Positions 25,701-39,700 of a DNA stretch of 64,000 bases are shown here, piece by piece (within the stretch, counting starts at the first letter, position 1; each line of letters starts with the position of its first letter). This stretch comes from Otis tarda (lineage: Eukaryota > Chordata > Aves > Otidiformes > Otididae), in contig CM048554.1 in assembly GCA_026413225.1 (NCBI GenBank), positions 5,162,001 to 5,226,000 of the forward strand. Direction: 5' to 3'. Position numbers and translations under genes: made by a program. A model generated the notes under the pieces. It was not told where the DNA came from. It saw only the letters and a program-made list of their open reading frames with translations, and ran no database searches.

Positions 25701-26571
25701 TTATTACAAAGCTGCCTCTAAAGCTCGGTAAGGGATATTTCAAACAGAGCAAAAAGGGAGAGTCAGAATTCATGAGTCCTTCTGACACTGATGGGAAACA
25801 AATGGTGGAGCCAGTGATGTCAGTGGCAGTGCAACAGTGAAATCAAGGCTCTTTTTTTTTTTTAAAATTCTCCTTTAAAATGAACACTAAATTTTCACAA
25901 CAAGATTTTCAAAACCTTTCTGCAATGGCCTCTCCCTGCTCCCAGCAATATTGCTATACGTGCAACAGAAGTGAGACAGAAAGAGCCAGCCTTAGTTTTA
26001 CCCAAGATGAGATTAGCAGAGTCTTACACCTCCTCTGCCTGCTCACTGTGGGAAAGGTCACTTTGCAGTATGAAACTGCTCCTTTGTTCTTTACAGTTGC
26101 AAAATTTCTCTAGAATTCAGTGGGTATTTGTATTGTTCAGAGAACAGAGGAGCAGATACTGTATGCCTCTGTATCCTCATCATAAGCAGAGTGAATAACA
26201 CAAAGATTTATCTGTCTGAAAGTTATTTATGGAAACTGAATAGAGCCACTAGGACCTTCCCAAGTCATGGGTTATATACCTCAATTATTCAAGTTTCTCC
26301 TTTGCTCATGGCTGCAAACCCCACAAACTCTCCCAGGTAGCATCAGCCTTCACTTGCCACTGTCAGGAAAGGAATCCAGGTGGAAAATGTGACTCAGGGC
26401 TCCAGCTGGATGCAGTTGGCACAGTTTGGTGAAGGCAATAGGGCTACAAGGCTTTGCACCAGCGAAGGATCTGACCTGTACCTGATGCACGTACATGATG
26501 GCTGTCTGATTGCAAAGGGGCTTGTGTCACTTAAACAGCAGAATTTCCCCAATTTCACCTTGCTGTTCAGT
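22750..26571. other. non-coding flank, possible decayed retro-derived block at 23.5-24.4 kb
   Basis: From about 23490 to 24400 the minus strand holds two moderately long adjacent frames (23678-23944 and 23497-23703) and a GC content above the flanks. This may be an old transcribed or retro-derived insert, but no family was recognised. From 24400 to 26571 nothing was recognised. Confidence 0.3.
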
Positions 26572-27078
26572 TACTGCATCCAGCTCTGGAGCCTCCAGAA
26601 TAAGAATGGAGCTCTTGGACCAGGTCCAGGAGAGAGCCACAAAGATGATTAGAGGGCTGGAGCACCTCTCCTGTGAGGACAGGCTGAGAGAGCTGGGGCT
26701 GTTCAGCCTGGAGAAGAGGAGGCTCTGGGGAGACCTTATAGCGGTCTTCCAATACCTCAAGGGGGCCTACAGGAAAGACGGGGAAAGGCTGTTTAGTAGG
26801 GCCTGTTGTGATAGGACGAGAGGTAATGGTTTCAAAATAGACAGAGGTAGATTCAGATTAGATATTAGAAAAATTTTTTTTTGCAATGAGGGTGGTGAAA
26901 CACTGGAACAGGTTGCCCAGAGAGGTGGTGGATGCCCCATCCCTGGAAACGTTCAAGGCCAGGTTGGACAGGGCTCTGAGCAACCTGATCTGGTTGGAGA
27001 TGTCCCAGCTCCTTGCAGGGGGGTTGGACTAGATGACCTTTGAAGGTCCCTTCCAACCCTAACCATTCTATGATTCTA
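26572..27078 (+). mobile_element. CR1 LINE, 5'-truncated 3' end
   Basis: The sequence runs from CTGCATCCAGCTCTGGAGCC through the ORF2 tail ([20 protein letters not shown] and [20 protein letters not shown]) to TTCCAACCCTAACCATTCTATGATTCT. The end of the ORF2 frame is open to 27043. It lies about 100 nt from the probable HAO1 cleavage site, in the opposite orientation to the gene. Confidence 0.94.
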
Positions 27079-27184
27079 AGAATCCTCTGAGCTCCTGCTG
27101 CCTACATGCTACAAGCCCGCATGCTTGTAAAGGAATAGCACATAGTCGCTAGGGAAATGACACTGTGTTCATCAGAAAGCAAAA

Positions 27185-27190
27185 TTTAAT
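27185..27190 (-). promoter_or_regulatory. candidate HAO1 polyadenylation signal (ATTAAA)
   Basis: ATTAAA on the minus strand lies 441 nt below the HAO1 stop codon, before the CR1 at 27.08 kb. No AATAAA was noticed between the stop codon and this point. It would give a 3' UTR of about 0.45 kb. Transcript evidence would be needed to settle the cleavage site. Confidence 0.35.
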
Positions 27191-27630
27191 CTCTACAATC
27201 TACAGCGTAGTTTGTCTAAACAGTGAGTAAGAAGTATCTTTTACATTTTAAATGTCTGCATTCTGATAGCTGTTTGCTATCAAAACATTTCTGTTTCTAG
27301 TTTCATTTTAACAGCTAAGTTACTTCCAGGCATCTAAGTTAATATTAACATTTTTTGCAGAACAGCTTGAAGTTTCTGTGTTGGTATTGTATAAAGGCCC
27401 ATCTCTAATCACAACACCCAGTAGAGTAGCTTTCCACAAGAGCCAGGAGAATATGAAAAACACCTGTAAAATTTGCTTCAAGTACTTTCTTCAGCAAGTG
27501 TTCTCCTACAGACCACCCCTCCTCAGTCAGGACTGCGGGATGAGGCCCAAAAAGCGAACACAGTTGTTTTTTTGTCCGGTAGCACGCTTTCTATACAACA
27601 GGTGACAACACGAGGCAGTAGTCTTCAGAT

Positions 27631-27701
27631 CTAAATCTTGGAAAGCGATATTTGTTGTCTTCGTATCAGTGTCCTGCCAATTTCTTCTACTCTCCGGCAT
27701 C
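27631..27701 (-). CDS. HAO1: HAO1 coding exon 8 (residues 348-370) with SKI peroxisomal signal
   Basis: A CTCCTCCAG acceptor is followed by 71 nt encoding [19 protein letters not shown] then SKI and TAG at 27633-27631. This short end is the least conserved part of the protein, but its length and the terminal SKI, a type-1 peroxisome targeting tripeptide, match the family exactly. Confidence 0.94.
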
Positions 27702-30700
27702 CTGGAGGAGAAGTTACATGTCAGATGAAAGCCCTGCTTTTCCAGCCTCCTCTAAGGCTTTTCGTTTTCTATCCCATAGAAATCTTCATTCTGTCAGATG
27801 AAATTCACCCCTTAGTGACCAAGGATTTGCCACTACTTTTTCTCCTTGTGAAAAACATTTTTCCTTAATCTACTCATTTCCCCATTTATAAGACAGGGAT
27901 AACAACTCCTTTTCCTATCTCTCCATAGCCTAATCTGTTTATACTGCAAACATTTCCATCTCCCCTCTATAGGTTACAATAGCATCTTGCCCAGGGCAAA
28001 TGAAAGCTATGAGGAAATGCGAGACAGAGATGGTTTTCACAAGGAAGGAAAGGAAACCATACCATGTCTCACCTGTCAGTGCCATTGCCAGGCGAAACTC
28101 TTCCTTCAGCATCTGGAGAACTTCTTTTGCTCCTTCTTCACCCTGGGACATTAGGAGACAATGTGTACTATTATGTGTACATATGGCTCACGTGTGTAGA
28201 GACAGACGTATATATGTGCCAACAAAGTTTTATGCACAACAGTTCCCGAGTACTTGTCGTAGCAGATTTTAGATTAGATGGTCTGGCTACGTACAGACAC
28301 ACTCAGATACCATCACACACACCCCTCTGTGTGCACACAGATATGTATATGCGCATACACTAAGCCTAAAGAGTGAGTCTAAGTATATTAAAACAAAAAT
28401 TTGAGCTTTTTCTAACTTACTTGATAAACCAAGCCCCAGATCAGAGGTCTTCCGATGAACACGGCTTTGGCACCGAGAGCTAATGCTTTGAGAACGTCTG
28501 TGCCTTTTCTCACACCACCGTCTAGGAAAACCTCCACCTTCCCCTCCACAGCCTCAACGATTTCAGGCAAGACATCGATCTAAAAGAGTGAAACCAGGAA
28601 TACAGCTTGTCCATGTCTGTAGCCCTATTTATTTTTTGAATGAACTCTTATGTAGAGAATCCAAACTTTAAAGAAGCTATATGAGCAATTGCATACCTAA
28701 CTATGCACAAATAACACAGTTCGGTATTCAAAACCAGCAGTGACTTAGCATGTTCGCAGATATATACAAAGGTCAAATTTATTTGGAGAGTCACATAAAC
28801 AGAATGAGAGTCAGCAAGGTCACACAAAATGTCCATCTGATCCCATGACATATCTGACACAAACCAGTATCAGATGCTTCTGAATAAGAAACAGCTAGCA
28901 CAGAGGAATTCTTTCCTTTATATTAGCCCCCAAACTTCCAGCATTCACTACCCTGGAGTTGAAATTGAATCACTGACACTTTTGAAATAACTATCTTCAC
29001 TTTTTTTGCTTAAATTTGTTTTTCATCTCTATTAAAGGCCAGCTAGCATCCAGAAGCCCAGAGGTAGGCACTGTAGCTACAGACATGCAGTAAGAGAAAG
29101 ATGTGCCCTGAGATACTGAGAGTTGGCTGAAAAAAATTAATGAAATTGCATCTTGAGTACAGGAGTAATTGCAGAGGAAACTTCTTCCTATAAGAAAAAA
29201 AAAAAAAAAATAGCTTTCTCCGAGTTTTGAACAAGGTGGGAAATGCTTTCTTCTAAATCACGTGTGTCTGTTTTCACCAAGCTCTACTTACTCCCTACAC
29301 CAGCGGTGAAGGCAAGGGGGACAAAGGATTTGCACTGTTCCTGTGTTACAGGAAGGTAACCAGGGAGTTAAGTAACTTGTCCACACCATGCAAGAGGTCC
29401 CAATGAAGAGATGAGCCTCCTGAATTCAAGCCCCAAGCATTAATTACAGGGCAACTGTTCCTATAACACCTACATAGTTTCTATCCATGAAAATCGGGAG
29501 AGACACAAAACTGGAAGCCAAGTGCTAAGGAGGTTGGAAACAGTGTGTGGTAGTAGGACAAAAGGCTTACAAATTCATGTCTTTCAAATACGGATGTAAT
29601 TGATTTCCTTTCTAATGGATAAAAAATGACTAGGAGACGGAAGGAAAAAAAACTTGAAAGTGCAGTTTGTTTTTAGATTTGGATTAAAATTTTCTTGAAG
29701 TTTGGCACTTAATGTGATTGTTTCCCCTCCCTTTGGTTTTGCTTTCTTGCCAAACATTTTGGATCTATTTCCATATACAGAGACCACTTTCTACATCCTG
29801 ACAAACTGTACCAACATTAAAGTGCTATAATAACTAAAGTATGATGCAAACCATAATTAAAACATAGATTTCCTTAGTGTGTAACTAGACACTAGAAATA
29901 TTAACCAGCTTGGGTTCAGCTCACATTCTGAAAACCCATGAAATTAAAGCAAATTATGTTTCTAAACCAGAAACATTTAGCATGGTCCGATACAGATATT
30001 TACATTACAAAAACTGCATTGTGAAATGTGGTTCTTTGTACGATGAAGTCAAGTGAACACATCAGCTTTAATAGCACCTTCGCCTCTGCGCTGTGGTGTT
30101 GCAAAGGAATAACTCACAACAAGCAGTTTGCAAGTTTAATTTCTGCTCTGCTGCAGTTGGCAAAGTATTAATTCATTTTTTGAGTTTTCTCATTTCTCAA
30201 AATGGTGTTTTTAATATCCTCATACATTCTTTCCGTTGGATTACCTCACACACAGATTTGCCCAAGATTTTCAAACACTCTTAGTGAAATAGGGAAACAC
30301 ATTCCTAAAATGTGACAGAAGTAGAAAAATTCTTTTCAGAAGTATTAGACATCCATGTTGTGAAAAATCAGTTCCCCTTCAGGTGCCTAAAACCCTGTAA
30401 TGGCACAAAATCACATTTGAAAAACAAAAATATCAGTTGTTCTTTTGAAACTGGAGAAGTCCCGATATCAGGGCGGTGTCGGGGGGCATTTCTTACCAGT
30501 TCCCAGGAGTACCCAGAGACAGAATCAGGCAAGAGCATCTCAGAGGACAAGGTCACAGCTTCATTAACCATTTAGAAAATTATTTGTGCTGGCATTTGGC
30601 TGCCCAGCACAGGGGTTGGCTGGTGAAGAACCAGCCAACACAACCAGGAAATCAATGGGCCCACGTTAAGACCTCAGAAAATCAGCGGGTGAAGGAAATC

Positions 30701-33700
30701 GGCTAGGGAAATTCTAAATTGCTCCTGAAGAGAGAAGCAGAGAGCAGAATTCCTCCAGGGGACAGGAGGACATGCCAGTGGAACAGCCAAGCTGATAAGA
30801 CTTTGCATGCAAAACACTCCACAGTGAAAACGGGCTTACCTGTCCCCCTCCTCCTTCAGAAAATAATCATGGAAAACAGAAGGTTTTTCATCAAGGACCC
30901 ATTAGGAATACTGAAACAGTCACAGCTGAGCTTTGATTCTTCTACATTTCATTCTCTTTTTACTTGTGCAGCTTTCCCACACCAAATGAAGCATGATGAG
31001 CGATGACGGAATTTTGGGGATTTTCCTTCAGCCTGAACACATACTTTTTCATTTTCCTTTACTTATTTCTTTTTTGCCAGTTGAGAACTTCGCAAATCCC
31101 TTTTCACCTTTGGAAAAGGCACAGAGCAGCATGACAAGGAAAAGGAAAAAAAAAACGTAATTTAACCACTCTGTACCTTTTCCAAAGGTGAAAATGTTTG
31201 AAAGGAGAAAAACGGAGAGTTTCATTCTGCCTTCAACTGTTCTGTAGCTCTGTAATTTTTCAGAAGTCTCTGAAGAATATTAAAGGGGAAAACCAACTGT
31301 AGTACAACCTTCAGTGATCTGCAAACGGCAACAGGGGGTTTTCAAAAAAGGATGAGAAAGGAAAAATAAAAGAGAACACTGGAAAAAATGTCTTAAAGAC
31401 TTTCCAATTTCTAAACATTTAACAGACAATAATACGCTGTGTGAAATTGCTCTTCTGGATTTCCACGCAGGGTGCTGCAGCCAAGGACAGGGTGCCCATG
31501 TAGCAAGAAGAAACAGTCATGCATAACCCTCCTGGGTTTTCTTGTTTGATTTGACCAAAGGGTGACTGTGTCTGACTCAGAGTATGATGTGACATACACA
31601 GAGAAATGGAGAGAGATTACTGCTCACGGGTTAAGGCATATAATGCACATCTTTACAGGTTTTTCCCCCAGCTGCCATGTGTTCAGAGAAAACAAACAAG
31701 AAGCCAAAAGGCAGAGAAAACCAGAGACTACTAGGGCATATTGGCACCCGTACTTACAGTTGCAGGGACCCCATCAAGCTGTCGTGCTCCATGATTTGAC
31801 ACCAGGATACCATTTACCCCAATCTTTACAGCTTCTTTAGCATCATCAGCTAGAAAAAACCCAAACAAACAATATATGCCTTTCTATAACTGGGAGCTTA
31901 TTAACATCATGATGAGGGAAATTCTGGCATCACTTAAAAAACACATTGCCAGCTAAAGCAAAGCCACCTTAGGACTTCATCCTTCCAAAGCACCATCTCA
32001 ACATGGCAAAAAGTTTTCTCTTTAAGCAATAAGACCGGAAAACACATTTGAAATGTTGGAGCACAACACTTCACCACTTTGGATTAGCAGCCACTTGGGT
32101 TGCTTGCCTTTATTTTCTCTACTATGTCCCACAACTCATCGCTAAGAAATTATTTTGCTAAATTGTTTTCTCCAAGCCAAAATTATTGGCATGATTACAG
32201 TAATAATCCTTATTTAATGAAACCACTTCACTGGGCTCAGTGCTCTTTTGAGAGAATGGAAATCCAGCTTTCCTTTAAGTTGTACAGAACTCAGATCAGA
32301 GTTAGAGTTTACAGGCATGATGAACAGAGCAACTTCAATCTTCCCAGCCACATCTCATTTCAGATGTAACTGAGGCGATGCCAGTCGACCAACTGACTGG
32401 TTTAGTGACCAGTGGCTCTGGTTCCTACCTGCTGAACATCCCAGTAGACCCACCCTGCAGCACAGCCGTACAAACCATCTGACAGCTCCAGGTACTTATT
32501 TAAGCAGCTGCTTCTGTGAGTGTCTTGGTTGCTGGGTTCCTAACTGTGCATGAGGAAGAAAAGGTTTTTTCCCTTTGATTGTTTTTGGCTCTGTTTTGGC
32601 AAATCTTCTCTACTTAGCACAGCACAGAAATATGAATGTGCATCCCACCATATTCCATATTAGCAAGGCAGATGCTTACCATTAAAAAGCAATACAGTTG
32701 CATGCAACTCTACAGAAATTTCCCCACCATGAGCACTTTTCCTTCCCTGGTCCCTCTGCGAGAAGTCATGCCTCGCCTCCTCCACGGAAAGCAGCAGAGC
32801 TACGCACCCCTGAGGATTCCTTTCACAACGATGGGCAGTGAGGTCAGCCCTCGAAGCCATTTGATGTCCTCCCAGTTGATGCTTGCATCAATTGCCTCGG
32901 CTACGTACACAGCCAGTCCACTATTTTCTCCAAAGTCTTTCCCTGAGGAGAATGTCAGGTCGCCGCTTGAAAAGTTTTTTAATCTAAAAAGACAAAAGAC
33001 ATAGAAAAATAGCCAGAGAAAGATTCACTGTAGCCAGGAATCAGTCCCTGGTGCCAGCATTCAGTATACTTGTGCTCAACCTTTGCTGTACTGCAGGGCA
33101 GGAGCAAAAAAGTCTATCCCAGCATGTCAGATCCCAGTCCCTCATCAGCCAAAACCTTTGGCTGGCAAAGCATTTGATAACATCAGTGCAAGTTTCTCTG
33201 GCCCAAGGCAACAGTCCTAGTGCTTTCTAAAGAAATAGAAGTCCAAAAATCTAAAGGTTCAGCATCAAACCCACAACCAGGAGGGACAACCCAGCAGTGA
33301 GAGCACTAATTTGAGCTCAAGCATCTGTCCTGCCACACACCTCCCAGGTGACTTAGGGCATGACACTTCGCCACTCCTTTTGCCTCGTTTTCCCACAAAA
33401 TAGGAACAGCAGTATCTACGAGGAGCACTGTGAGAATAAATGCATCCGAGGCCGTGGGACATTCAGACCCTAGAGTGGTACAGGTTGGCTGGGAGAAGAG
33501 AACATCAGTCTTGCTTGGCATAACCCAGGATCCACTGAAGTCAAAAGGTGCACCCCTACTTACCAGCAAAATTCCCCTTAGCTTTCATGCAGCAAATTTG
33601 ATATTAGTTTTTGGGTTTTTTTTTCAAATCTGAGGAATTCAGCTACCGGAGGGAATAGAGGATTGGGTAGGTGGGAGGGGAGGAGAAGGAAGGGAAATTT

Positions 33701-36700
33701 TGTTAAGCTCCATGAGTTAGATGGATCCACAGGAAACCTTGCAAAGAATTCAGAATTTTCATCTGTCTGACAAGACCAACATCCAGCCAGTTCACCTTGT
33801 CTCTTTTTTGTACGTTTCCTTGTAAAATGTAAGGTGGGGGTGAGAGGGGGGGGAATATGAAGTTCACATGGAAAGATAAGCACTTATTTGCTCTTTAGCA
33901 ACAAATCAATCCCACGAGTTCTAGGAACTGAGTGATAAATAAAAGCCCCTGCACCAAAGAGTTCCCAGCCTTATGAGACAAGCAGGAGATGGGGGAAAGG
34001 AGTGAGAACAGAGAAATTCAGGCTGTGCTTGTGTTAGAAAGCTGAAGCAGCCCTGAGCGCTCACAAGCGCTAATCCACCAGCAGCAACACCAGTGCTGCC
34101 AAGGACACCCACGTCCCACACGAGACCGATTGCTCTGTTCTTCGGAAACCGCGTCTCGTTCCGCATGGAGCTGTTTTATACTCATGTTCCACATTTTGGG
34201 AAACGCAGGGTATTTTTGCATGGAAACTGGCTAGTTTCACCGCTGATTTCACGCCTGCAACAAGCAGCATTTCACGCGGCTCTCCTGTTCAGCTCCAGGC
34301 CCAGAAGAAAAAGAGAAAGGAGTGGGCTCTCAGCAAGATCCAGCTTTTCAGCTGTTGGTTTGCGGAGGGTGGGGTACCCAGAGAAAAACAGAACCATGGA
34401 TAAGATTATATAAATAACTGTTGTTTTTCTTGGCCTGTGACATGCAGATCAACACTTGAATGAATGTTGCCTTACATACGTTTCGGAGCACAATGGCACC
34501 TTGTTGTTGCTTTGAAACTTTGTTGAAAACCTGAAGCCAAGAAAAAGTTATCACGTAACTGAGCAGAGCCCCGCGCTAGGAGAGTTTCACCGCCAACTCT
34601 GCAACAAAACGCTGTCCGGGTGTCATTCTAAAATCTGAAGTGATTAATTTGAATCTTGAAAGATTACTCCAACTCTATTTTTTTTTTTATGTGGTCCACT
34701 CACACAAAACCTTGTTACGCTTCAGGCAGGTGGGGTCAAAGTGTTTCAGAAACGCTCTATCGCTTTCCTCAAATATTTTTGGGTTATTTGACTCACATTC
34801 AAAAACTCTAACCCCAGGCCTTAAAATTATACTGCCCCTTAAAAAAAAAAAAAAAAAAAAAAAGAGGTATTTAAGAAATTATTTCTGGTTTTTTAGGTAA
34901 AATGACAGTGTGTATCAATACTGCTTTGTCAATCCCAGATCTATAGCAGGATTACTATACAGGGCATATTTTAATGTTAGATTTGTCAGGAATTTCTTGT
35001 GTCCTGGTGCTTTCCTCATAAGATTGTACTTTAATACAGAAATCACAGGCAGGGTTAAGGTTGCTCTGTCAGCCTTCATCATATCAGCTGTTAGCTTCCA
35101 GCACAGACGTATGGGGGAGATCCAACACCCCAAGCTCTGGAGGGTTTTTTTTTTTTGCCTGCAAGGTGAAGAATCAGATTCATTGCACAGTCCCATGGCT
35201 TACCTTCAAATTGAATATTATGAAAAAGAAGTCAGAGTGCAGGATGTGATATTATATTTCTTGCTGTGTACATGTTACATATGGTATGTACATAGCATAA
35301 CCACAGCCTTAGGAGACATAGGAAGAACACTTCACATCCATTGATAAAATTCAAAACTAGCTTTCACCCAGAACTCAAATCAAAGTTAATCCGCTTCAAA
35401 ATATGTTCAGTTATCCTTTTTTTTTTTTTCCTTTTCATTTTTCCTTCATTTGCAGGCTCTGAATAAGAGCAAACACAGTAGTCTTAACATACGCCATAGC
35501 AGACTGTGGTCATGACCAAGACCTACCCTGCAAGATTCTCACAAGATTTTTAGTTCCATTTGGCAAACCCAAGTCCTAGATATCCCATCCCATCCTGCAA
35601 CCAGTCCTTGACTGCTAACGCTGTCCCAGTACTTCAGCATGTGTTTATCAAGGTGGTCTCTACAGTCCACCAGTTTGTAGTTGTAAAAGGCTAGTGCCCT
35701 TCCAATACTGCCAGATAACTCTGTTAAAATTAAATGCTACATAGGCCCTGCAGTGGAGAGGAAGTAGAATTAGTGCTGAAGTCAATCATAAGCTCACAAA
35801 TTCTTCTGAGATAGAGGTGATGTCCCAAAACATATGTTGGGATGGAAATTGTCCTCATGGAGAATTTAGAAAGTTTGATCCCTATATGGTTCTGTATTTA
35901 TGTAAAAGAAAAGTTGAAGTTGCTTGGAAAGGGGCTCCATGGTCGGTAGCAGTATGGCCCCAGACCCAGTGCAGTGTCATAGGATAACACAGATTAGAAG
36001 GCACCATAACATCAGTTGGAAGGGACCTTTGGTCCACTTAGTCCAGGCCCCCATTCAGAGCCCAGCCAACTCTGCAGCTGGATCCAAGTTCAAAGTCAGA
36101 GTGGGTTGCACAGGACTGTGTCCAGCTGAGTTTTGAAGATGCCCAAGGATATATTGACAGATGTACAAAGGAATGCCCCGTCTCTCTAAGTTTGTCAGTC
36201 TGCAGAAGCATGTTGCCTGGCACGCAGTGTTTCTTACAGTCTGCAAACAGCCAAGAAACCTTAGTTTTGACCCAAAGCAGATCATCGCCCAAATACAGCA
36301 AGATATGTGCTTGGTTCCCTGGTGTCACTGCCCAGTGCAACGTGTGGAGCCTGGAAAAAATTCCTTGCGCTAAAGACAAATTTCTCCCACAGCAACTCAT
36401 GTCGACCATGGCACTGCCACACGTCCATCACACATCCCACCAGCAGGCTCCTACCTGAGGTGGGGAGGAAGCTGGAACTTGTTGCGCACATCATCAACAC
36501 GCCTGCCGAGGAATGGCGTGTCCACCGTCACGAAGATCCCTTTGTAGCCTGCTCTCTCCGCACGCTTCACAAGGGATTTGGTAACTTCCTGGTCCTTGTA
36601 CATGTAAAGCTGCAGCCAGTGAAGGCCAGCTGGGGCTGCTTCAGCGACTTCTTCAATGGAAGAGGTGGCCCAGGAGCTCAGCATCATCCCTGTCCCCATT

Positions 36701-39700
36701 GCATGGCAGGCTGGAGAAGCACAAAATTAAATTCAAGACTATCCAAAACACAGCGGCTGCTCTAAACAGGAGCACTTGGCTCACAAAGGGTGTCAGTGTG
36801 TGTAATTTCACATCGCCTTTCCTTGGTGTTACCGCATTTCCAGCCTTCCCGGGAATGCCAAATTAACGGCGGTTACTAACAGCAGCGGGCTGCCGTGAGA
36901 GGTCTGTGCCTTATTCTCTGTGTTAACAGGCAAATTTCTGGTGACTGCTGTCTGCACGCTGGTTGGGATGATCCCTGCTCCAATACTGGAAATAAAAGAT
37001 ATAATCAAACCAAGTCTAACCCAGATCAATAATTCTTTATCCTACGGGGAGCCTGTTTGTAAGCCTCTAGTGTCTGGCTACCACTTGTCAGAAATTTTGG
37101 CGCATACATTTAAGGACATAGGCAGAGTTTTATATGATCTGTAAAAATGCATTTAAGGCTTCCAACTTTTTGAACACTGTCACATTGCTGCAGATCAGTG
37201 TTTCAGGTCTGTCATTCTCAACATTGCTCTTCAGTCCTCCTCACCACCACCACACGTTCCCTTAGACGTTTTGATCATGGCATTTTTGACTGCTTTTTCC
37301 CACTTCTTGTGGCATGAGGGAGAGGGACCTCACATCCATTGTGTGATCCCACACAAAAAAAACTTGATGTTTCTGGCAGTAAAAAGTAGAAGTTCTGATC
37401 TCACTGAGAGTGGGAGAAACAGATCCCAGGTGGCAGTCCCCACCCAGGAGACCCCAAAAGTATGTACGAAGATGGGCTGGTACAACAGACAAGTGGTCTC
37501 CAAAGTCTCTGCTGAGGCCCAAAGGATAGGTGCTCATTCCCCATGTGTTTTGGCCTTTCCTCTTTTACCTTCAAAAAGCTGTGGAGTGAAATTACTCTGG
37601 AGATGTGTGCAGCCCCAAGGTTAAATGTCGTTGAACAATCCCAGATGGGGTCAAACAGCCAGAGGCTCTGTGCCGGCTGCCTCCCTGGGGCTGATTTCCA
37701 AGCCCGGCTGCACTACAAACCAGCTAACTTCATACAATTACATTTTTATGAATCTATCACTTATTCTTTTCAGAGTAATCTGTCACTTAATGTAAAATAA
37801 AGGAAAACACACTGTAAAATTCAAAAATATTATAGAAAGCCTTATTTTTCTTGGTCTACCGCAGTATGCATATTTTTAATGTAAATGGACCTCTGTTTCA
37901 AAACGTCATTTCCAGCCCATCGAGGAATTAAAAAGTGGTCTTTATGACAACATTTTATTAAATAAGGATTACAAGTCTCTTAGAGTGGAAACTTATGAAC
38001 AGCTTATTCAAACAAATTGGTTACACCATCCCAGGGCCACCAGGCAGCTTTCAATCCTTGGAAATACAGTAGCAATGACCCAAAACTCTCAATGTTGTAG
38101 CCATTTCATTCCTCCCCTTAAAATTACGGAAAATAGATCCCTCTCACAGGTTAAGTACCTAGAAATGAGTTTTTTCTGAAGAACTCATGCACACTGAATG
38201 CGTAAAGTCCTGCTAAAATCATCTGTGGTGGGTTATCGCAAAGCCCATTATAAGGGATTTGCCAAATTAAGCGATGCTAAGAAACAAGGGATCCGCATTC
38301 CTGTTGCTCTGTCAAATATAAGTTTGTGGATAAGAGGGAGGGTTGCTAACCCAGCAATTGCAAAACCCTCAGATCAGATAAGGGAAAAATGTAAATGTTA
38401 TGGTTCAATCGGCCTTTAGGTATCCGTTTATTTCTATTCTTACTTTTGTTCTCAACCCTACCTCCTCAGCCCTAGGGATAGAACAGTAGTTGCAAAAACA
38501 AAAATGAAAATAGAAAGCGCACAGTAAGACGTATTCAGTGAATGGAAGATTTAAAACACAAAATAATACCATATCCTTCCAACTTATCTGCAACCGTGGC
38601 AATAGAGAACTCTTTCATTTGATTTAAGATTAGATGTAAGCGGTTTGGTTCAATCAGAGTTCAACTATCCCAAACTGGGTTACGGAGTTTTCAAAAAAGC
38701 ATACTCACAAAATTCTTCTCGTTTATCCTCTGAAGTTAACAACTCTCTGGTAAAGTACCAGTTCAACACACGTATTTTGGATCTGCACAGTCAAATTTAA
38801 AGTTGACGCACACAAAATTTTTCAAAGTTTTAGAGATTCCAAGTTCCAGTTTTAGTTGATCTGTGCTTTATCTTGATCATTTTAAAGGTTATTTTCACAA
38901 TTTGCTAGACTTTCAAAAACATGATACACAGTGCTGAAGTGTTGCCAGGTTCTGGTTTTTTTTCTACCTCAAATCAGGTTTTGCTAAAAATGTACTCCCA
39001 CTTCTCGCACATTTAACTGCAGTTGAAGAAAACAGAAGCAATTCATTTCCTCCAACAACAATATTTTACACTTCAATTACACACTTTCAGTTTTGGGGTG
39101 CTGCAAATGCCTCTATTTGTTATTACAAATCAGTACTGGATCCATATTCCCACGGGATGCCGTTGCGGCAATATGTGACATTTGCCAGAGTTTAAACACC
39201 AGATTTTTGTAAACCAGCCTTTCCTCATGCCATCTCAGATTGCTTTTAGTCTTTTTTTCTTTTCTTTTTCCCCCTCCCAGGTCTTCTTTTAATCCTGAGC
39301 ATTGCCCAAACTCTATGTTTGCCTTTGTACACACTGCAGGCCCCCGCTGAGGTCAATGACAGTGCAGAGAGCATGGCACCAGCCACGCACACGAGGCTGT
39401 GGAAGTTCTTGATATCAGGGTGACAAAGCACTGGGTTGTTTGTACTCCACCTTGTTTCAGGGCCAAATGCAATTAGAACTGGGATACGGTGGGCTGCTTG
39501 GGAAAGGGGAGCTTCACAAACCTTCGCTCCACAGCTGCCTCGAGTGGGCGCAGGTTTCTCAGCCCCACTGCCTGTGCTTGGCCCAGAGAAGCCATGAGCA
39601 AGGACATATCTTCTCACCAGGGAACATAAACCTCAATAAAATGGGGCTTTCCTCATTCTTGGGGAATTAAACTGAAGTATTTTACATAGGAACAAATCAA

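Larger units (their letters stand above)
28580..31757 (-). other. HAO1 intron 5 (3178 nt)
   Basis: It holds the MIR-like relic at 29.3 kb and the 26-bp hairpin at 31.1 kb. The A-rich stretch at about 31143-31155 is the hairpin spacer. Confidence 0.75.
32984..36454 (-). other. HAO1 intron 3 (3471 nt)
   Basis: It contains the MIR-like relic at 33.3 kb, the A23 run at 34.84 kb and the CR1 piece at 36.0 kb. Confidence 0.75.

Noticed and set aside
34841-34863. A23 run as tail of a processed pseudogene
   Set aside because: No gene-like sequence precedes it on either strand and no flanking duplication was found.
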